Assembly: GCA_963576785.1 (NCBI GenBank)
Contig: OY756142.1
Location: 620,001 to 684,000 of the forward strand
Origin: Chlorophyllum brunneum
Lineage: Eukaryota; Basidiomycota; Agaricomycetes; Agaricales; Agaricaceae
Direction: 5' to 3'
Length of the DNA stretch: 64,000 nt
Part shown: one piece after another, positions 28,801 through 41,558 of the stretch
Numbering within the stretch: the first letter of the stretch is position 1
Layout: the number at the start of each line of letters is the position of its first letter
Translations under genes and position numbers: made by a program
The notes under the pieces: generated by a model
Database searches by the model: none
What the model saw: the letters and a program-made list of their open reading frames with translations, nothing else
What the model was told of the DNA's origin: nothing

Positions 28801-29876
28801 AGTATTTTTGGCGGTGATAGGGAACATAATCATACATTTGAATGAAGGGAATTGGTATCGTTCGGAATCTGATGAACGAACTGTTTGGTCGGATGTATCC
28901 TTTGCATGTGCGTGGTAGCCATTCAAGTCCAATGCAACGTCTAGCATGAGGTTGAATCAGACCCTGGGACTGAATAATACATGTGAACACTTACCGGAGT
29001 GGTACTTCACCTCAGGCGGCATGATCTCTTTGTCTATATTCCTCAGAGCTTCGTCCACCTGCCTATTCTGTTCGTCCAACTCCGGGGACGGACTCCGCGA
29101 GATCGGTGGAGAGGGCGGACTCAGAGACGGATTTGTGGCTGGTTCAACGGAGCGCCGTCGCGGTTGAATCGTACTGCGGGAAGCTGAATGTCTAAGGAAC
29201 GAAGGATGGTGAAATTTCTGTGTCGGCGTAAGGTTAACGTCGCGCCATGGCTCTTCCGTTCCTTTCGGATGTGGAGCATGACTATTACCAACGTTCAGAT
29301 CCAAAAAATCTGGCTCTTGAGAGTCGTGCTGTACCTCCTGCTCTGATATCACCTCCGACGCACGTTCCGGCCCTTTCTCAGACGTACTGGCGTCATCGGA
29401 AGGATGGCCTTCTTTTGCCCCAAAACGGCTCGCAGCAGCATCTGGCTGGGCGTCAGCGGCTTCCTCTTCAGGCCGTGTGGGCAGCAGAATGGGTGAAGTG
29501 ATAAGATCTGGTGGAACGTCTCCATCTGTCTCGAACACGAAGAAGGCCTCGCCTGCGTCCCCAATCTTCATGCTATAGGGTATGGGTTGACCATTGACAG
29601 ATACATTCACCTATTGTGATACGGCGTTGGCTAGGCAGGGCTAGACCGAGAAGTAGACTGTCGTACCTTCTTATCACTCGGCCTCAATACTTGCCATTTT
29701 CCAAATCGAACATGGAACGGTGAGCACGCGAGCTCGGTCTCTCCACTGCTGCCAGGACGTTGGATAACGATGACGTCGATAGCACCAGTAAGGGTGGAGG
29801 GGTTTATGGGTGGTAGTTCCTTGTAGTATTGGTATGGCGCGCTAATGGCGTTGACTGCGCCACGGATGTAGTTCAT
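25885..29876 (-). CDS. PAH1: Lipin-type Mg2+-dependent phosphatidate phosphatase (Pah1/Ned1)
   Basis: Dephosphorylates phosphatidic acid to diacylglycerol at the ER/nuclear membrane, controlling triacylglycerol synthesis and membrane growth. The N-LIP domain starts at the chosen ATG (29876) with [20 protein letters not shown], then [10 protein letters not shown] and [14 protein letters not shown] long Ser/Pro/Asp-rich middle (about 29.5-27.5 kb) contains the lipin mid-domain ([12 protein letters not shown], ...[12 protein letters not shown]). The C-LIP catalytic domain has [16 protein letters not shown] (DxDxT motif, Asp nucleophile), then [17 protein letters not shown] and [16 protein letters not shown]. 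The tail is very acidic (about 25,900-26,110; runs of Asp/Glu), as in yeast Pah1 where an acidic tail contacts the Nem1-Spo7 activator. Many Ser-Pro sites suggest phospho-control. It is divergent from RRP42 across 238 bp. Confidence 0.93.
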
Positions 29877-30114
29877 GGCTCGGGATTTGGAGGAGGGAGA
29901 GGCTGTGAAGAGATTACTCGGGAGATGAGGACGATGAGGTATTTGGCTCCGCGTCCACACGTCCAAACAGAGTATTCCACATGTGATATCCTGCGATCAC
30001 CAAGATCCTCAGTCACCTCGGGCCTCAGGCTTCGGCATCACCATTTATCATAGAACAATCGGCTCCGTCCAACATCCACGCAGTAACACCCTTCACTCGT
30101 CCGTCAGCACGACA
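29877..30114. promoter_or_regulatory. Divergent lipin / RRP42 promoter region
   Basis: 238-bp spacer between two outward-pointing start codons; it must hold both promoters. I recognise no specific factor site. Confidence 0.4.
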
Positions 30115-31376
30115 ATGTCGACAATCTCCCTGTCCAAAGCCGAAAAGTCCTACATAACAGCAGGCCTCAACCAGAACCCACCACACCGCGCCGACGGCCG
30201 TGATCTTACAGACTATAGGTTGATCGCTCTCGAAACTGGCTCCGCAGACCTCGCAAATGGATCCGCTCGGATTTGCATTGGAAGGAATGTGAATGATAAT
30301 GGTGGTGGAACAGAAATTCTCGCTGCTGCAAAACTTGAGGTCGAACCTATTTCGGCGGACGAGTCAAGCGAGGGACGAGAAGGAGGCCGGTTCTTAGTCA
30401 ATGTCTCCTGGTAGGTACGCGATCCCTTCGCAAAACTCCCTCTCAAACACCTTTACTGATCGCTTTTTGTCCCGTAGTTCACCGGCCGCATACCCACATT
30501 TGACACAGACGGCGCTAGACGACCTCCAACACGACCTTACGGCGATCCTCCACACAACCCTCTCGCATCCCTCCCTACACCCAAAAAATCTCTCAATCAT
30601 CCGTCACAAAAAGTCATGGCTCCTCCATCTCGATCTCCTCATCTTATCTGATGCCGGAAACATTCTCGATGCGTTATTCCTTGCAGCTCGTGCCGCTCTC
30701 TGGGATACGAAAGTCCCAAGGACGCGTAGCGTCGAGTACAAAGCACCTAAGAGTACTACCACCGGTACTGATGCAACTGTTGCAGGAGCACACGCGACGA
30801 TTGAAGGAGGCGACATGGATGTCGACACAACTGCTCCTAGTGGGTTTGACACACGCGCTCACCTCACACGTGCAACAGACTTTGAACTGCCTGATTACTG
30901 GGACGAGGGTGAAATTCTAGAGGGAAGAGACCGCTGGCCCGTATGCGTTACCTTGAACTTAGTGCGTATCCTGTTTTCCCCTTCTACTGACCGAATCATG
31001 TCACTGAACCACCAGTAACGTCGTTTCAAGGCCTCGCCAGTACATTTCCTTGACGCGACGCCACAGGAAGAATCTGCAGTTCCGCTCCGTCTACTATTGA
31101 TATTCTCCTTCCCGTCGTCCTCACCATCCTGCGAACTGACGCTACAAGGGATGAGGACTCTAGGCGTGGGGGAGCTCGCACTTGTTCAGCTTAAAGATCT
31201 CATACAGGTGCGCTGTATCCTAATTGTTGATTCATGTAGGTATTGACTTTGCCCAATGACAGGTTGGTCAAAAATACGCCTTGAGCCTCTACACAGCCCT
31301 CAATGTCAAGCTGAAGGATGAAGACATCAGGCGAACGTTGAAAGCACGAGAGAGGTTTACATCCACCCGACGATAA
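30115..31376 (+). CDS. RRP42: Exosome core subunit Rrp42 (RNase PH fold)
   Basis: Catalytically inactive RNase PH-like ring subunit of the 3'-5' RNA exosome, nuclear and cytoplasmic. Four exons (30115-30410, 30478-30961, 31031-31207, 31263-31376) give about 356 aa. The start MSTISLSKAEKSYITAGLNQ and RADGRDLTDYR match the Rrp42 N-terminus, and GSARICIGR and TEILAAAKLEVE follow. The second domain has PAAYPHLTQTAL, WLLHLDLLILSDAGNILDAL and LAARAALWDTKVPRTR. The third exon encodes HFLDATPQEESAVPLRLLLI. An Ala/Thr/Asp-rich insert (about 30,740-30,840) separates subdomains and makes it longer than the human protein (291 aa). The intron 2 acceptor at 31030 was chosen because the alternative 30-nt-upstream AG brings an in-frame stop. 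Confidence 0.92.
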
Positions 31377-32228
31377 AACAGGAGTCGGAACGGAAACGCA
31401 GAACGGAGGAGTGGGGGATGATACCAACACTGGGTTCTACTGGCCCATAGTTATGTACCTCCCAAGGAACAGACGACTTCTCTCCCGCTCTCCGTGCTTG
31501 GTGCTCTCTATGTGATTCTACGCCAGGGTAAGTTACTTAGCTTCCATAGACCAACAAACCTACACCATGCTCCTGAACCCCCCCTTACTGTGTGCATTAT
31601 GGAAGCAACATTGACTCGCCTTTCCACGAGGTTGGTCGATCGATGATGTCGCTTATCGGCCAACAATTACGGCGAACCCCCTAGAGCGATGGGAACTTCA
31701 GCCTCTATGTATATATGTCTTAACCAGGACAAATTAATCAACGGGGGTGATATAAAGTCAACTATGCCTAGAGACGAATATTAATACACCAACGCAACAC
31801 TCAGGTGCAGCGTTTCCAGGTCCCTCCGCACACTGAACCTGTCCAAAAATAATCGACCTTCTGACCACTGATCAGTTGGGGAGCATCTTGGTGCTCGTGT
31901 GTGCCAAGTCTCCTTTTCTGTACCGGAAGGCGTTGCTGATCGGGGCTCAAATTCGATTGGATGTCGAATGGGCCAGAAGAATGACCCAACGATCCAGACA
32001 TTGTGGGCAGGAAAAGTAAACCTGCACTTTCAGAGCCTCCAATTTACACCCGCAGGTGCTGTTTGTGGTGTAACCACAGCTTAACAGTCTTTCCTAACGT
32101 GGTGGCACGGGTAACATCTTTCCAACACGCCTATGACATTGACAGTGATGATCCCATGAATGGACCAAAAATACAGTACCCCGATGTTCTTAAGGTACTG
32201 AAGTCGGCCTTGCCCACAACCTGGGCCC
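31377..32228. other. Intergenic region
   Basis: About 850 bp without a recognisable gene, between RRP42 and the first seven-helix gene. Several 60-75-codon open frames occur by chance. Confidence 0.5.
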
Positions 32229-33472
32229 ATGGATGCCGCATCTCAAATGACGCCCTCAGCGAGACCGGTGGGGGATCTGGTGGCCCCAGCCAAGGAAGTG
32301 GCATGCGCTTTCACTGCTGCTCTTACCCTGGGACTTTACTTGGCGACTTTTGTTTTTACTATTCGATGGCTCCTCTTTTCGGACGAAGGCTGGAAAAAGA
32401 GAAAAGTTATCCATTGGCCAATGGTCTTTGTGACGATTTTCATCTTCTTGTCGATTTTGACGTATACTGCACTGAGTCTTGGAGGTGTCATGAACGAAGT
32501 ACAGCTGTTGGTGGATAAACCTGGGGTAGCATATGTTAATCCCATGTGGATGAGTATAAGCAAGGTACGGATAGGCCAAAAATCAGAAGGGACGTGCATT
32601 GAACAGATGCGACTTTACCAGTGCACGTTGGCGAATTCGATCGCCCTTGCCGCAGACTTGGTTCTGGTGCGTCTCTTGGACTTCCACCCATCAGCCAGCC
32701 TAGCTGAATATCCTTCCCGGCTTAAAGATTTACCGCTGCTATGTCGTGTGCACCAACAGTCTTGCGATCATTGCCCTCCCCTGTCTACTCTGGGTGGGCG
32801 GGGTTGTATGTACTGGACTCCAAATGTACTTGCAAATCGCACATATGCATAATCCAAACCTTGGCCCTTATACGTGGGCAAGTGTGAACATGTCCGATGG
32901 CCCCGGCGTCGTGCTTTTACCGTTTTGGGGATCAACGACGGTGCTCAATATCTATTGTACCAGTATGTCTGATGTGCGGTCAGAAACGTACAACACCTGA
33001 TTGAACATGGGCCTGTTTAGTTGTGCTTTTCACCCGCATATATTCCGTGTCCAAGAAAATAGGGCAGACCGCTGTGAACAAGCAGTTCCGCTTTATTGCA
33101 CGTAGTATCGCCGAGTCGGGTGTCATATACATGTCTATTTCGTTTGCCCATTTCGTGGTCTGGTTCTTTTTTGACAATTTCTCAATTCAAATGATTGGTA
33201 CTCTCGTGAGTAGCTCCCCAGCGGTTTCACTAATAACAATGACTGCATGATGGCTGAGCGCTGATGAATATCGCTGGCAGAACGTTCCACTAATTGGAAT
33301 AGCGTTCAACCTAATCCTTATCCGTGCTGCTCATAGCAGACTGGAAAATTTCGTGGAGAAGGAGCCTGGGGGGTTCACACCGATTGAATTTAATGCAAAT
33401 GCAGTTTTTACTGTGGATATCCGTCCAGGACACAAGTCCTTTGAATCGGAGAGGCGATCAACACGGTCATAG
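32229..33472 (+). CDS. Seven-helix membrane protein, paralogue A
   Basis: Integral membrane protein of a mushroom-expanded seven-helix family whose function I cannot name. Spliced exons give about seven hydrophobic segments: TLGLYLATFVFTIRWLLF, WPMVFVTIFIFLSILTYTAL, SIALAADLVLIYRCYVV, LAIIALPCLLWVGGVVCTG, GVVLLPFWGSTTVLNIYC, GVIYMSISFAHFVVWFFF and NVPLIGIAFNLILIRAA. Landmarks shared with its two neighbours are RWLLF-x-DEGW after helix 1, NPNLGPYxWA before helix 5, and GIAFNLILIR in helix 7. The acidic/Ser-rich cytoplasmic tail ends ...ESERRSTRS. It resembles orphan GPCR-like proteins of Agaricomycetes, but no ligand or G-protein evidence is visible. An in-frame alternative start lies at 32247. 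Confidence 0.78.
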
Positions 33473-35431
33473 CACTGGTGTGGGTAATTTTCCGTGGATG
33501 CATACCAAGCTGATTCTTATTGTCATCAGGACACAACTAAAATGATGGTAGAAGCATACGGGTAAGAGCTACAAATGCTGATGATTTGCCGTAAGGCACG
33601 ACGCGCGTGACGAGGAAGGCAGGACGTTAAATAGACTAGTTCCCCATTTACACAAGTGGTATGATAGTACACGACTATATAATTCGCTAACATGGTATTA
33701 TTCTCTCAGCATCACATCGCCAAGCTTAACCCTCTCGACCTGGGTATAGTAAAATATCCCATTCAGACACAGTTTATTGGTAGGGATCTCTCGTTGGGCT
33801 CGGTCGAGCTTCATAGCGCCACCACCTCGGCTCTTCAATTGTTTTTCAACATACAGGATATTTGCTAAAGACGTCATCCTATGATGCATGGAGTCACCTG
33901 TGCACTATTGTACGGTTCCCGTCGCAAGAGTTTGGACAGCTGTCCAATCCATAGTGTGTATTGACCAAAAGACCTGCTTTGTTCCCAAGAACCTCGAATC
34001 ACCGCCTAAAAACCACGCAGTCTTGAGTAGTTGGCAACTTGGCGGTCTCGGCAATCTTCGAAGCGAACACGCCCACCCCCCCTCTTATACCAGGTCGAAA
34101 CAATGTCACCCAGTTTCCGGGGGGGTGCGCCTCAGATAGACACTTCTGTGATCTGTGGATCGTTTCTGGTGTGAGTGAACCATCATAATTAATCTATTTA
34201 ATCGGGCACAGGGATGTGGTCCAGGGGTGTGTGTGAGTGAGGAGACTGCCGCTGGACGGAGATAGACGGACAAAATTCAGTCTGTCTGTCCGAAATGAGC
34301 ACATGTTCACTCTGTACCTGTAGGTGTGGGATCCGTTTTCCCATAGTTCGCATGTCGACGGCCTCTTCTCTGACAGAGAGACAAAGGGTTGGACTCTCAT
34401 ACCTCAACTTCGCTCTAGAGAGGTAAAATTAAATGTTGCATCTCCCTTCCGTTGGCCCTCGTACACAGCCTTAGTAATTTGTGTCCCATAGGTGGAAGCC
34501 TTTGATGAATATCATACCACCATGTACCACGACTCAGCTTCGGGACCTTGAGAGACCTTCGGTTCATCAATCATCGATGTACTCGGTTTTCCACGCTGCC
34601 AGCGTCTGGGAACGGGAATTAACATTGGCCGGCTGAGCCCGCTCTCTCTGGTCCGGATCGGACCCTTCCGCCAAGCCGATGAGATAAATAGAGGTAAATA
34701 CCATCAGCGAGCCGCCCGTTGGATTCGCATTTGTTAACCCGCGAACGTTGGAATACAAGGTATCGGGCCGAAGCGACGTCCCTAGCAGTCTTCACCTTGT
34801 GTGCTACTGGTATCCATGAACAAGCAACTTCCCTCATATTTAACAGCGGCGTGGGTTGATATGTCACCTCCCCCAAGTCCTATTTTTACCGAGATTCTGT
34901 TCTTCTGCATGCTAATCTACGATATGTAAGCAGACCAATGTGCAATTCAAATGCACTTCAGACTATCGACCAGGTTCAATCTGCTTTTACACTTGCACCT
35001 GCTTCCTGGGCAAGACCTACGATGTATCTCGCTGTGCAAGGCCGACCCGGTGGCGGGATCAATCATTGCTATGATGCCCCTCGAGTGAGGGCCGGGAGGA
35101 CCACTACGGACCTTCGATCAATTATCACCCGGAATCTAATTTGATTGGTTCCGTAGGGAGAACTGTCTGTCCAGGTACTCGGGTACCAGACATCGTAGGA
35201 TTGAGTGGGAGCCTCGGCATCCTCGTTCTTATCCTATTCACATAGGACTGAGATAAACACAGCCAGAATCAAACACCATAAAATTCAACGTGGTAAGAGA
35301 TGCTTGTCGACCCTATTTCATGACAATGACATGACATTGCACTAAAAATATCGCAGCATCTAGTCCCTTTAAAACACACCTTCCCCAAACCGAGTTGTAT
35401 TCGCCATCCCCCCCTCCCACGATCCGAAGCC
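33473..35431. other. Long intergenic region
   Basis: About 1.96 kb between paralogues A and B. It is unique-looking sequence with scattered short open frames on both strands; no recognisable protein, RNA gene or repeat. A decayed intermediate paralogue was looked for and not seen. Confidence 0.5.
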
Positions 35432-36662
35432 ATGTCTACTGCATATCCACCACCGCCTCCAGGAAGGATTACACTGCTACCAGACCAAGAAGTAGCTTTC
35501 TCTTTCACCAGTGCCCTTGTATATGGCATTTACTTGTCCACCTTCGTATTTACCGTCCGGTGGCTATTATTCACAGATGAGGGTTGGAGCAGGAGAAGAA
35601 ACATTTTCTGGCCCATGGTTTTTGTTACGAGCTTCATATTCGCATTTCTTTCCGCTTATACGGCGTTGACCTTGAAGAATTCCCTAGACGAAGTACGCTT
35701 GTTGATGAAGAATCCAGGAGTGAATTATGTCAAACCAACGTGGATCAGTGTGTGCCTAGTGAGGATCGGAGTTTAGTGAGAGGAAGCTTGGTCTAACGGA
35801 TTCTCCTTAGTGCATGTTTTCGAATGTAATTGCTCTTGCGGCCGACGTGATACTGGTAAGTCCTCCAATCCACACTCTCGCCAGCCGCGGTTAACATTTC
35901 ACCCAGATCTATCGGTGTTACGTTGTATACGCCAAGAAGCTCGCGATTATTGCCCTTCCCTGCCTGCTCTGGATAGGTGGCGTTGCCTGCACAGGGATGC
36001 AGATGTATTTGCAGATCGTTCATACACATAATTCCAACCTTGGGCCATATGTATGGGCAGCTGTCAACATGGCATACGGTCCTGGGATCGCACTGATCCC
36101 GTTCTGGTGTTCTACGACTCTGATTAATGTCTATTGCACAGGTGAGTCTTGGTGTCGCGTTAATCTAGATCCTCTTGACGGGATTGTGTTAGTTGCTTTA
36201 ATTAGGCGGATTTACCAAGCATCTAGACAATCGGACACGGGTGCTGTGGCGAAGCAGTTCCGCTTTGTTGCACGCAGTATTGCTGAATCTGGATTTCTAT
36301 ACTCGTCTATCTCGCTGGCGCACTTCGCAGTTTGGTTTACGCCTGATAACTTCGCTATCCAGATGGTTAGCCTACTTGTAAGGTCTTCCTTCTACCATTG
36401 AATTACCTTAGAAAACTGATAAACGCGCTCCGGGAAGAATCCTCCTGTGATAGGCATAGCATTCAACCTCATCCTTATCCGTGCTGCAAACATCAGGACT
36501 GAGGATTTCGGCCAGAAGGCGAACATGGCATACCCATCAATAGTATTCGATACAAATACGGCTCTCAGCACCACAGATTTTCGGTCGGGGTCAAAGACCC
36601 TTGAGATCGATAGTCAGCCAGGGACAAATACCCTCGGGTTGGACATTCGGACAGAAGAGTAA
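35432..36662 (+). CDS. Seven-helix membrane protein, paralogue B
   Basis: Same family as its neighbours at 32229 and 37734. It starts MSTAYPPPPPGRITLLPDQE; the proline-rich extracellular N-terminus is longer than in C. Helices include VYGIYLSTFVFTVRWLLF, FWPMVFVTSFIFAFLSAYTA, VIALAADVILIYRCYVV, LAIIALPCLLWIGGVACTG, GIALIPFWCSTTLINVYC, SGFLYSSISLAHFAVWF and NPPVIGIAFNLILIRAA. The tail is Thr/Ser-rich and ends LGLDIRTEE. Intron positions match those of A (for example just before the CxxxNVIALAAD helix and before NPPVIG). The near-identical helix 4 and helix 7 sequences suggest a rather recent A/B duplication. Function unknown. Confidence 0.78.
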
Positions 36663-37733
36663 CAGCAGAGGTGGGTCTTTCCTGGGTCTTTCAATCAACT
36701 TGACCCACTCTCCACTTTTTCTAGTAACGGACTTCAAGCTTCAACTTGCAACACCTGTTGAGTTAGGGGAACCATTAACTTACCAACGGTAGCTGCAGCT
36801 TTCATGCATTGGAGCATTGAAGTACATATTGGACCAGTATCACTTGGGAAGATCAATACTTTCGTCTCAACTGTTTATCCTATGAGAGTTTCTCGCCAAA
36901 GTCATGACTATCCATGACCTCCATTTGAACGTGATCGGAACAGTCTGATTTGACGTGTCCATTCAGTTCAGTTACAGCGCTCGTGCATTCTCATGTTATG
37001 GTTCCGTAAATGATATGTCAAGACTATACTTCATTTCGCAGCTCAGCGCTACAAACAATCCATATTGGGAGCTTCGCATTTGCAAAATATTCGTAGTCGA
37101 ACGTCCTTCTGATAGTGACCCAACCAGTTCGCACGAGGACAGGGCTCCTTTCGTGGTGACGAGGAATCACACCAAACCACGGTTCATTGATCATCATGAT
37201 ACCTCATTAATGTTGATCATACGAACATTTGGAGCACATCGGGGGCGCTGCCTAGTCCATCTTCCGACAATAGCGATGGAAACCGTGTACAGCTGCAAAG
37301 AAAAGTTGGGCTGTTTGACGTAGCCATAACATCAACCCCAGTTACCATCCTTAAAGCTTAAAGCTCCAAGCTACTCAACCACCAGAACTGGTGTTTTACC
37401 GGCGTGCCCCTAATGGTACAAGCTGCTTCTCCCTGAGCGACAACGTCCAAAGCGTTCTGGTACTCATTCTCCTCATAGGGTCCGAACCAAAGAGTATAAC
37501 ACTGACAGGCTGGCAACGCATGTGGAAAGGCATTCTCCATCAAGTGCTGGACCGCCTCATATCCATTTTTATTATCGACTGCTGCTATCTATCACTTCAG
37601 TGGAGCTATCCAGCATGCCGAGATGAGATGCGATGATAACCAACCCTTGAAGAGCCTTCATAAACTGAGGTTTGCACGGCATACGTCTCGCGCATCCTTT
37701 CCACTACAGCACTTCATCACAACAAGATCAGAC
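36663..37733. other. Intergenic region
   Basis: About 1.07 kb between paralogues B and C. A 122-codon plus-strand open frame (36955-37323) has no recognisable domain; I see nothing else. Confidence 0.45.
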
Positions 37734-38945
37734 ATGGCCACCTCCCTCGCTCAAGAGATTGCCGTGAACTTCACGGGGGCCCTAGCATATGGTCTCTATT
37801 TGGCCACTTTTCTGGCGTGTCTACGATGGCTTCTGTTTGCAGACGAGGGATGGAAGCTGAGAAGGAATATCAGATGGGTGATACTAACTGTGACTATTCT
37901 CATCCTTGTGTGCAACACAACATATTTGTCGTGGAGCCTGAACTGGGCTATGGTAAAAGCCACGCATGTAGTCAATGAGCCTGAGGTGGCTTATGCCGTA
38001 CCGCAGTGGGCAAATATCATTTCAGTGAGTTGTTAACCTCTACATGCTATTTTGTGACAAACCAGAGTGCTGAGTAGTGCACTGCAGCAAACCTGAATGT
38101 CCTTCTGGCGGATATCGTTCTGGTGAGTATGCTGAAGTTAGACTTATTGATGCTTTCTCATGAGTAATATTGTTCAGATACATCGATGCTGGGTTATCTA
38201 TGACCATCGAAGAATGATTGTGATATTTCCCATCTTTCTATGGCTGGGCGGACTAGTTTGCACAGTGCTTCAGATATACCTCCAGGTAGCCCATATGATG
38301 AATCCAAATATTGGCCCGTACTTGTGGGCTTCGGTGGATATGACTTTAGGTCCTGGGATCGTCCTTATGCCATTCTGGATTTGTACAGTTATTTTGAATG
38401 CTTATTCACCGGGTAAGTCTCTCCTACAGTTAACCACCATTAAACAAGCCATTAATCACATCCTCCCCAGCTGTTTTAATCCATCGCATCTACCAAACAG
38501 CAAAGGAGATTGGGCCTCACACATCTGTGAAACATTTGTACTTTGTTGTATGGGTTATTGCAGAATCTGGTATCCTCTACTTGTCAATCACTCTTGCCCA
38601 TTTTTTGGTCTGGTTTGGGTCAAGTAAGTTTGCTATTGATATCATAAGTGTTCTGGTATGCTATATATCCATCAACCTTGTTTCTAATAAAGTCTAACTA
38701 CTAAACTTTCCTAACAGAATGCCCCCATCATAGGGATAGCATTTAACTGGTTCTTAATACGTTTGGCAAAGAACAGGGCAAGAGAGGCTAAAAGAGAAGC
38801 AGTTCAAGGAGATACATCAACCATGAGGTTCAATAAACCTTATTCCACAAGACATGGGACAATGACAAGCTCTACCAACAATGCCACATCAATAGAAACA
38901 ACCTTTATTGTTATGTATGTCTTGTACATTCAGATTGAGATATGA
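37734..38945 (+). CDS. Seven-helix membrane protein, paralogue C
   Basis: Third and most divergent member of the tandem trio. It starts MATSLAQEIAVNFTGALAYG, lacking the proline-rich N-terminus of B. Helices include LYLATFLACLRWLLFADEGW, VILTVTILILVCNTTYLSW, NVLLADIVLIHRCWVIYD, MIVIFPIFLWLGGLVCTV, GIVLMPFWICTVILNAY, AESGILYLSITLAHFLVWFG and NAPIIGIAFNWFLIRLA. The C-tail is basic (AKNRAREAKREAVQGD). The last 60 or so codons run into AT-rich DNA and end in ...FIVMYVLYIQIEI, unlike A and B; the true stop could be earlier if another intron is present. The gene lies right at the edge of the transposon island. Confidence 0.72.
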
Positions 38946-41558
38946 CTGGCCAGTAACCTTTTCCCTACTAGCTCCCCAGATACAAGCAAGAGCCAAGTTT
39001 CACAAGAAAACACATCTTCCTCAGTACACTAGAGTAAATAGTATGCTTACCCTCTCTCTCTCAGTTTCTAAAGACCAAAATTTGTTGTTATTTATGGTTG
39101 TTGGATGTTATCTCTTATATTTCATGACATTTACACCATTTACCATTCTATTATTAGATCCATATAAGACTAGAAGGGTTGACTTCATCTTCTGATCCCT
39201 TACTTGGATGTGAGACAGCATAATGTATCCATTCAAAAAAAGAAGATGTAAGAAAAGAAGGAGATATTCAACCAAAAAAATATATAAATGTTAAGACCAC
39301 TTTTGACATTTTGGTAATGATCTGGGATATGGTGGTGCAACTTGAAGAGGAGGAATTAGAATTTGGATAGAGGTAAGGTCAGCAGTGAAGATGTCAGATA
39401 ATTTTAAGGTCTAATGGCATAAATTGAATTGGGGGAGAGCAATGGTGTCAGTGAGTTTTTTGAACCAATCATATGGGTAGATAGGGTGGTGGTGGGTGTC
39501 TTTGATAGGTAAATATTGAAGAGAATAGGTTCTGTTTGTTTTCATTTCAGCCTAGCAATTTTTGGTGTCATTGCTAAGTCCTTCAGGCCAGGTTTGGAAG
39601 GAACCTGGAATAGTAAAGTGAGATGTAGAGCAAGATAAGGGTATTGTAATGATGAATGTTGTTCATATACATTGTTTGTTAAGGGTAGCAATTGTACTAT
39701 TAGATTTTAATTCTTCTATATCAGATATTGTGTAATTTTCAGGATGTTTGTCTTCACACTGTAGAAATGTGATATAGAAGGGTTGAAATTTAGCAGATGA
39801 CATTTGCTCATATCAAATAGACAAAACCAGAACTTCAGTAGTGGTATATTTCCTTCTACAGTAATAATACCTTGGGGAGAGGTGGGTTTAGTTGATATCA
39901 TGGACATGAGTAATCAGAGGTTTGCAATTGACATTAGGTAGTCAGGACAGAAGACATCTTGAGAGAGGGCAGATATAGTGCAGGACAATTTTACAGCTGC
40001 CAAATCTTTTACATAGGGATTTCAACAATTCCATAAACCTGTTAGTATCATCTAGTAGTCATTTGCATTGATTTTTGCACTGATTCTGAATTCTAGTAAT
40101 TGAGGTTGAGGTATGGAGGGTAGCAAAGTAGAAGTGGTTGAGTTACTATCAAGTATTTGTTGGATGTAGATGTTATTGAGCTTGTTGTCCCATTCTTTAC
40201 TGATGACAGAGGTCATAGATAGGAAGTGATACCATGCTAAGTTGGTGATCAATCAACAGTTGAGCAAGATAGACATAGTCATTAGATGTGACAAAGTTGT
40301 TATAGACATCAGTACATTTTTTGTTAAGTCATTGCATAGCAGGAATTTTGGTCACAGGTGTAGGGGGTTTAGTGGGCATGGTACACTGATTAAGAGACAC
40401 TAGGTGTAAACAAGTAATTTAAATAGTAAGCAAGGCATTCAGAGTGAAACCATGATGACTTAGAGATAAATTATGATAATACAGAGATGACATTGAGAAG
40501 ATTTGTTATTCATGGTTCTGTCATAATGACAATTCTAATGAATAGGTGATGACATGATACAAAATAGGTGACAAGCTGGTGTCAAATAGGCAGAAAGGTG
40601 ATGTGAAACATGTGGGATGACTATGGCCAACTAAGTAACATTTACTTTAAAGAGCCATAGCAAAATCTTGAACATGAATAGTCAAGACAATTCACAATTA
40701 TTGTCAATACTCATAGGAAAAGAACTTGTCAGAACTTGTTATAGAATAGTTGCATTAGGTAGGTGTCATACAAAGGAAGGAATAATTCAAGCAGTGGTAG
40801 AGAGAGTACCATTAGATATTTTGGAGCAAATAAAAGTTAAAGCTAGAAAGAAACAAAGATTGCATATCATTGAGAAGCAGAAATTAGTGATTATATGTCA
40901 AAGGGAGTGTTGTCAAGTCAAGATTGAGAGACAAAGAAAATTGTTGACTGGAAATGTTGAATGTCCACAAAAAGATATAGTATCATATGTGAAGTTGCCA
41001 ACTGTAGAAAAAATTCAAGTATGTTATAGGATCTTTTGTTACAGATTCAGCTACTAAGGGCAATTGAAGAGAATGTAATACCTAGGATATGGCCTTAATA
41101 CCTATCTTAGCTAAGTAACCAGATAAGCAAATGTTATCAAACTATTGTTACTCAACGAAGAAATAGGAATCCCATTTATCTTGTAGCTCTGAGTAATAAG
41201 GGTGAGTAGAAAATAAGCAGTTAAGCAATCTTCTATTGATTGACAGCAACTGTCAACAGAAACTTTTCTTGGGTGATCAAGAAGGCTATCCCTGTAGAAG
41301 ATCAAAGCTTAAGCTTTGACTTTCTAATACAGTCAGCTATTTATACTACTTCTTTTCTATAAATATTACAGAGTATAGATAATGAGACTGAAACATGTTT
41401 CACAATATAAAACTGATAGATATGAAACACATGATGAAATACTACTAAAAATAGATGTAAAACTAATAAAGGTGAAACAACTAAACATAGAGCAAAGTGA
41501 AACTGATGAAGATAAAATGGATGAGTGCTTACTCATCCTTAGAGATCTCAGATAACAA
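38946..41558. other. AT-rich, decayed non-genic DNA
   Basis: Sequence composition changes sharply after about 38,900: A+T rises and C/CpG nearly vanish, with stops in every frame. The longest open frame (40668-41057, 129 codons from a non-ATG or early Met) has Cys/Lys-rich sequence but no domain I recognise. Short minus-strand frames near 39,716-40,252 may be the remains of an older element. This is best read as mutated transposon DNA flanking the copia remnant. Confidence 0.5.

Noticed and set aside
40668..41057. 129-codon ORF in the AT-rich zone.
   Set aside because: No recognisable domain, and AT-rich decayed DNA can carry such frames by chance; kept only as a note in the region entry.
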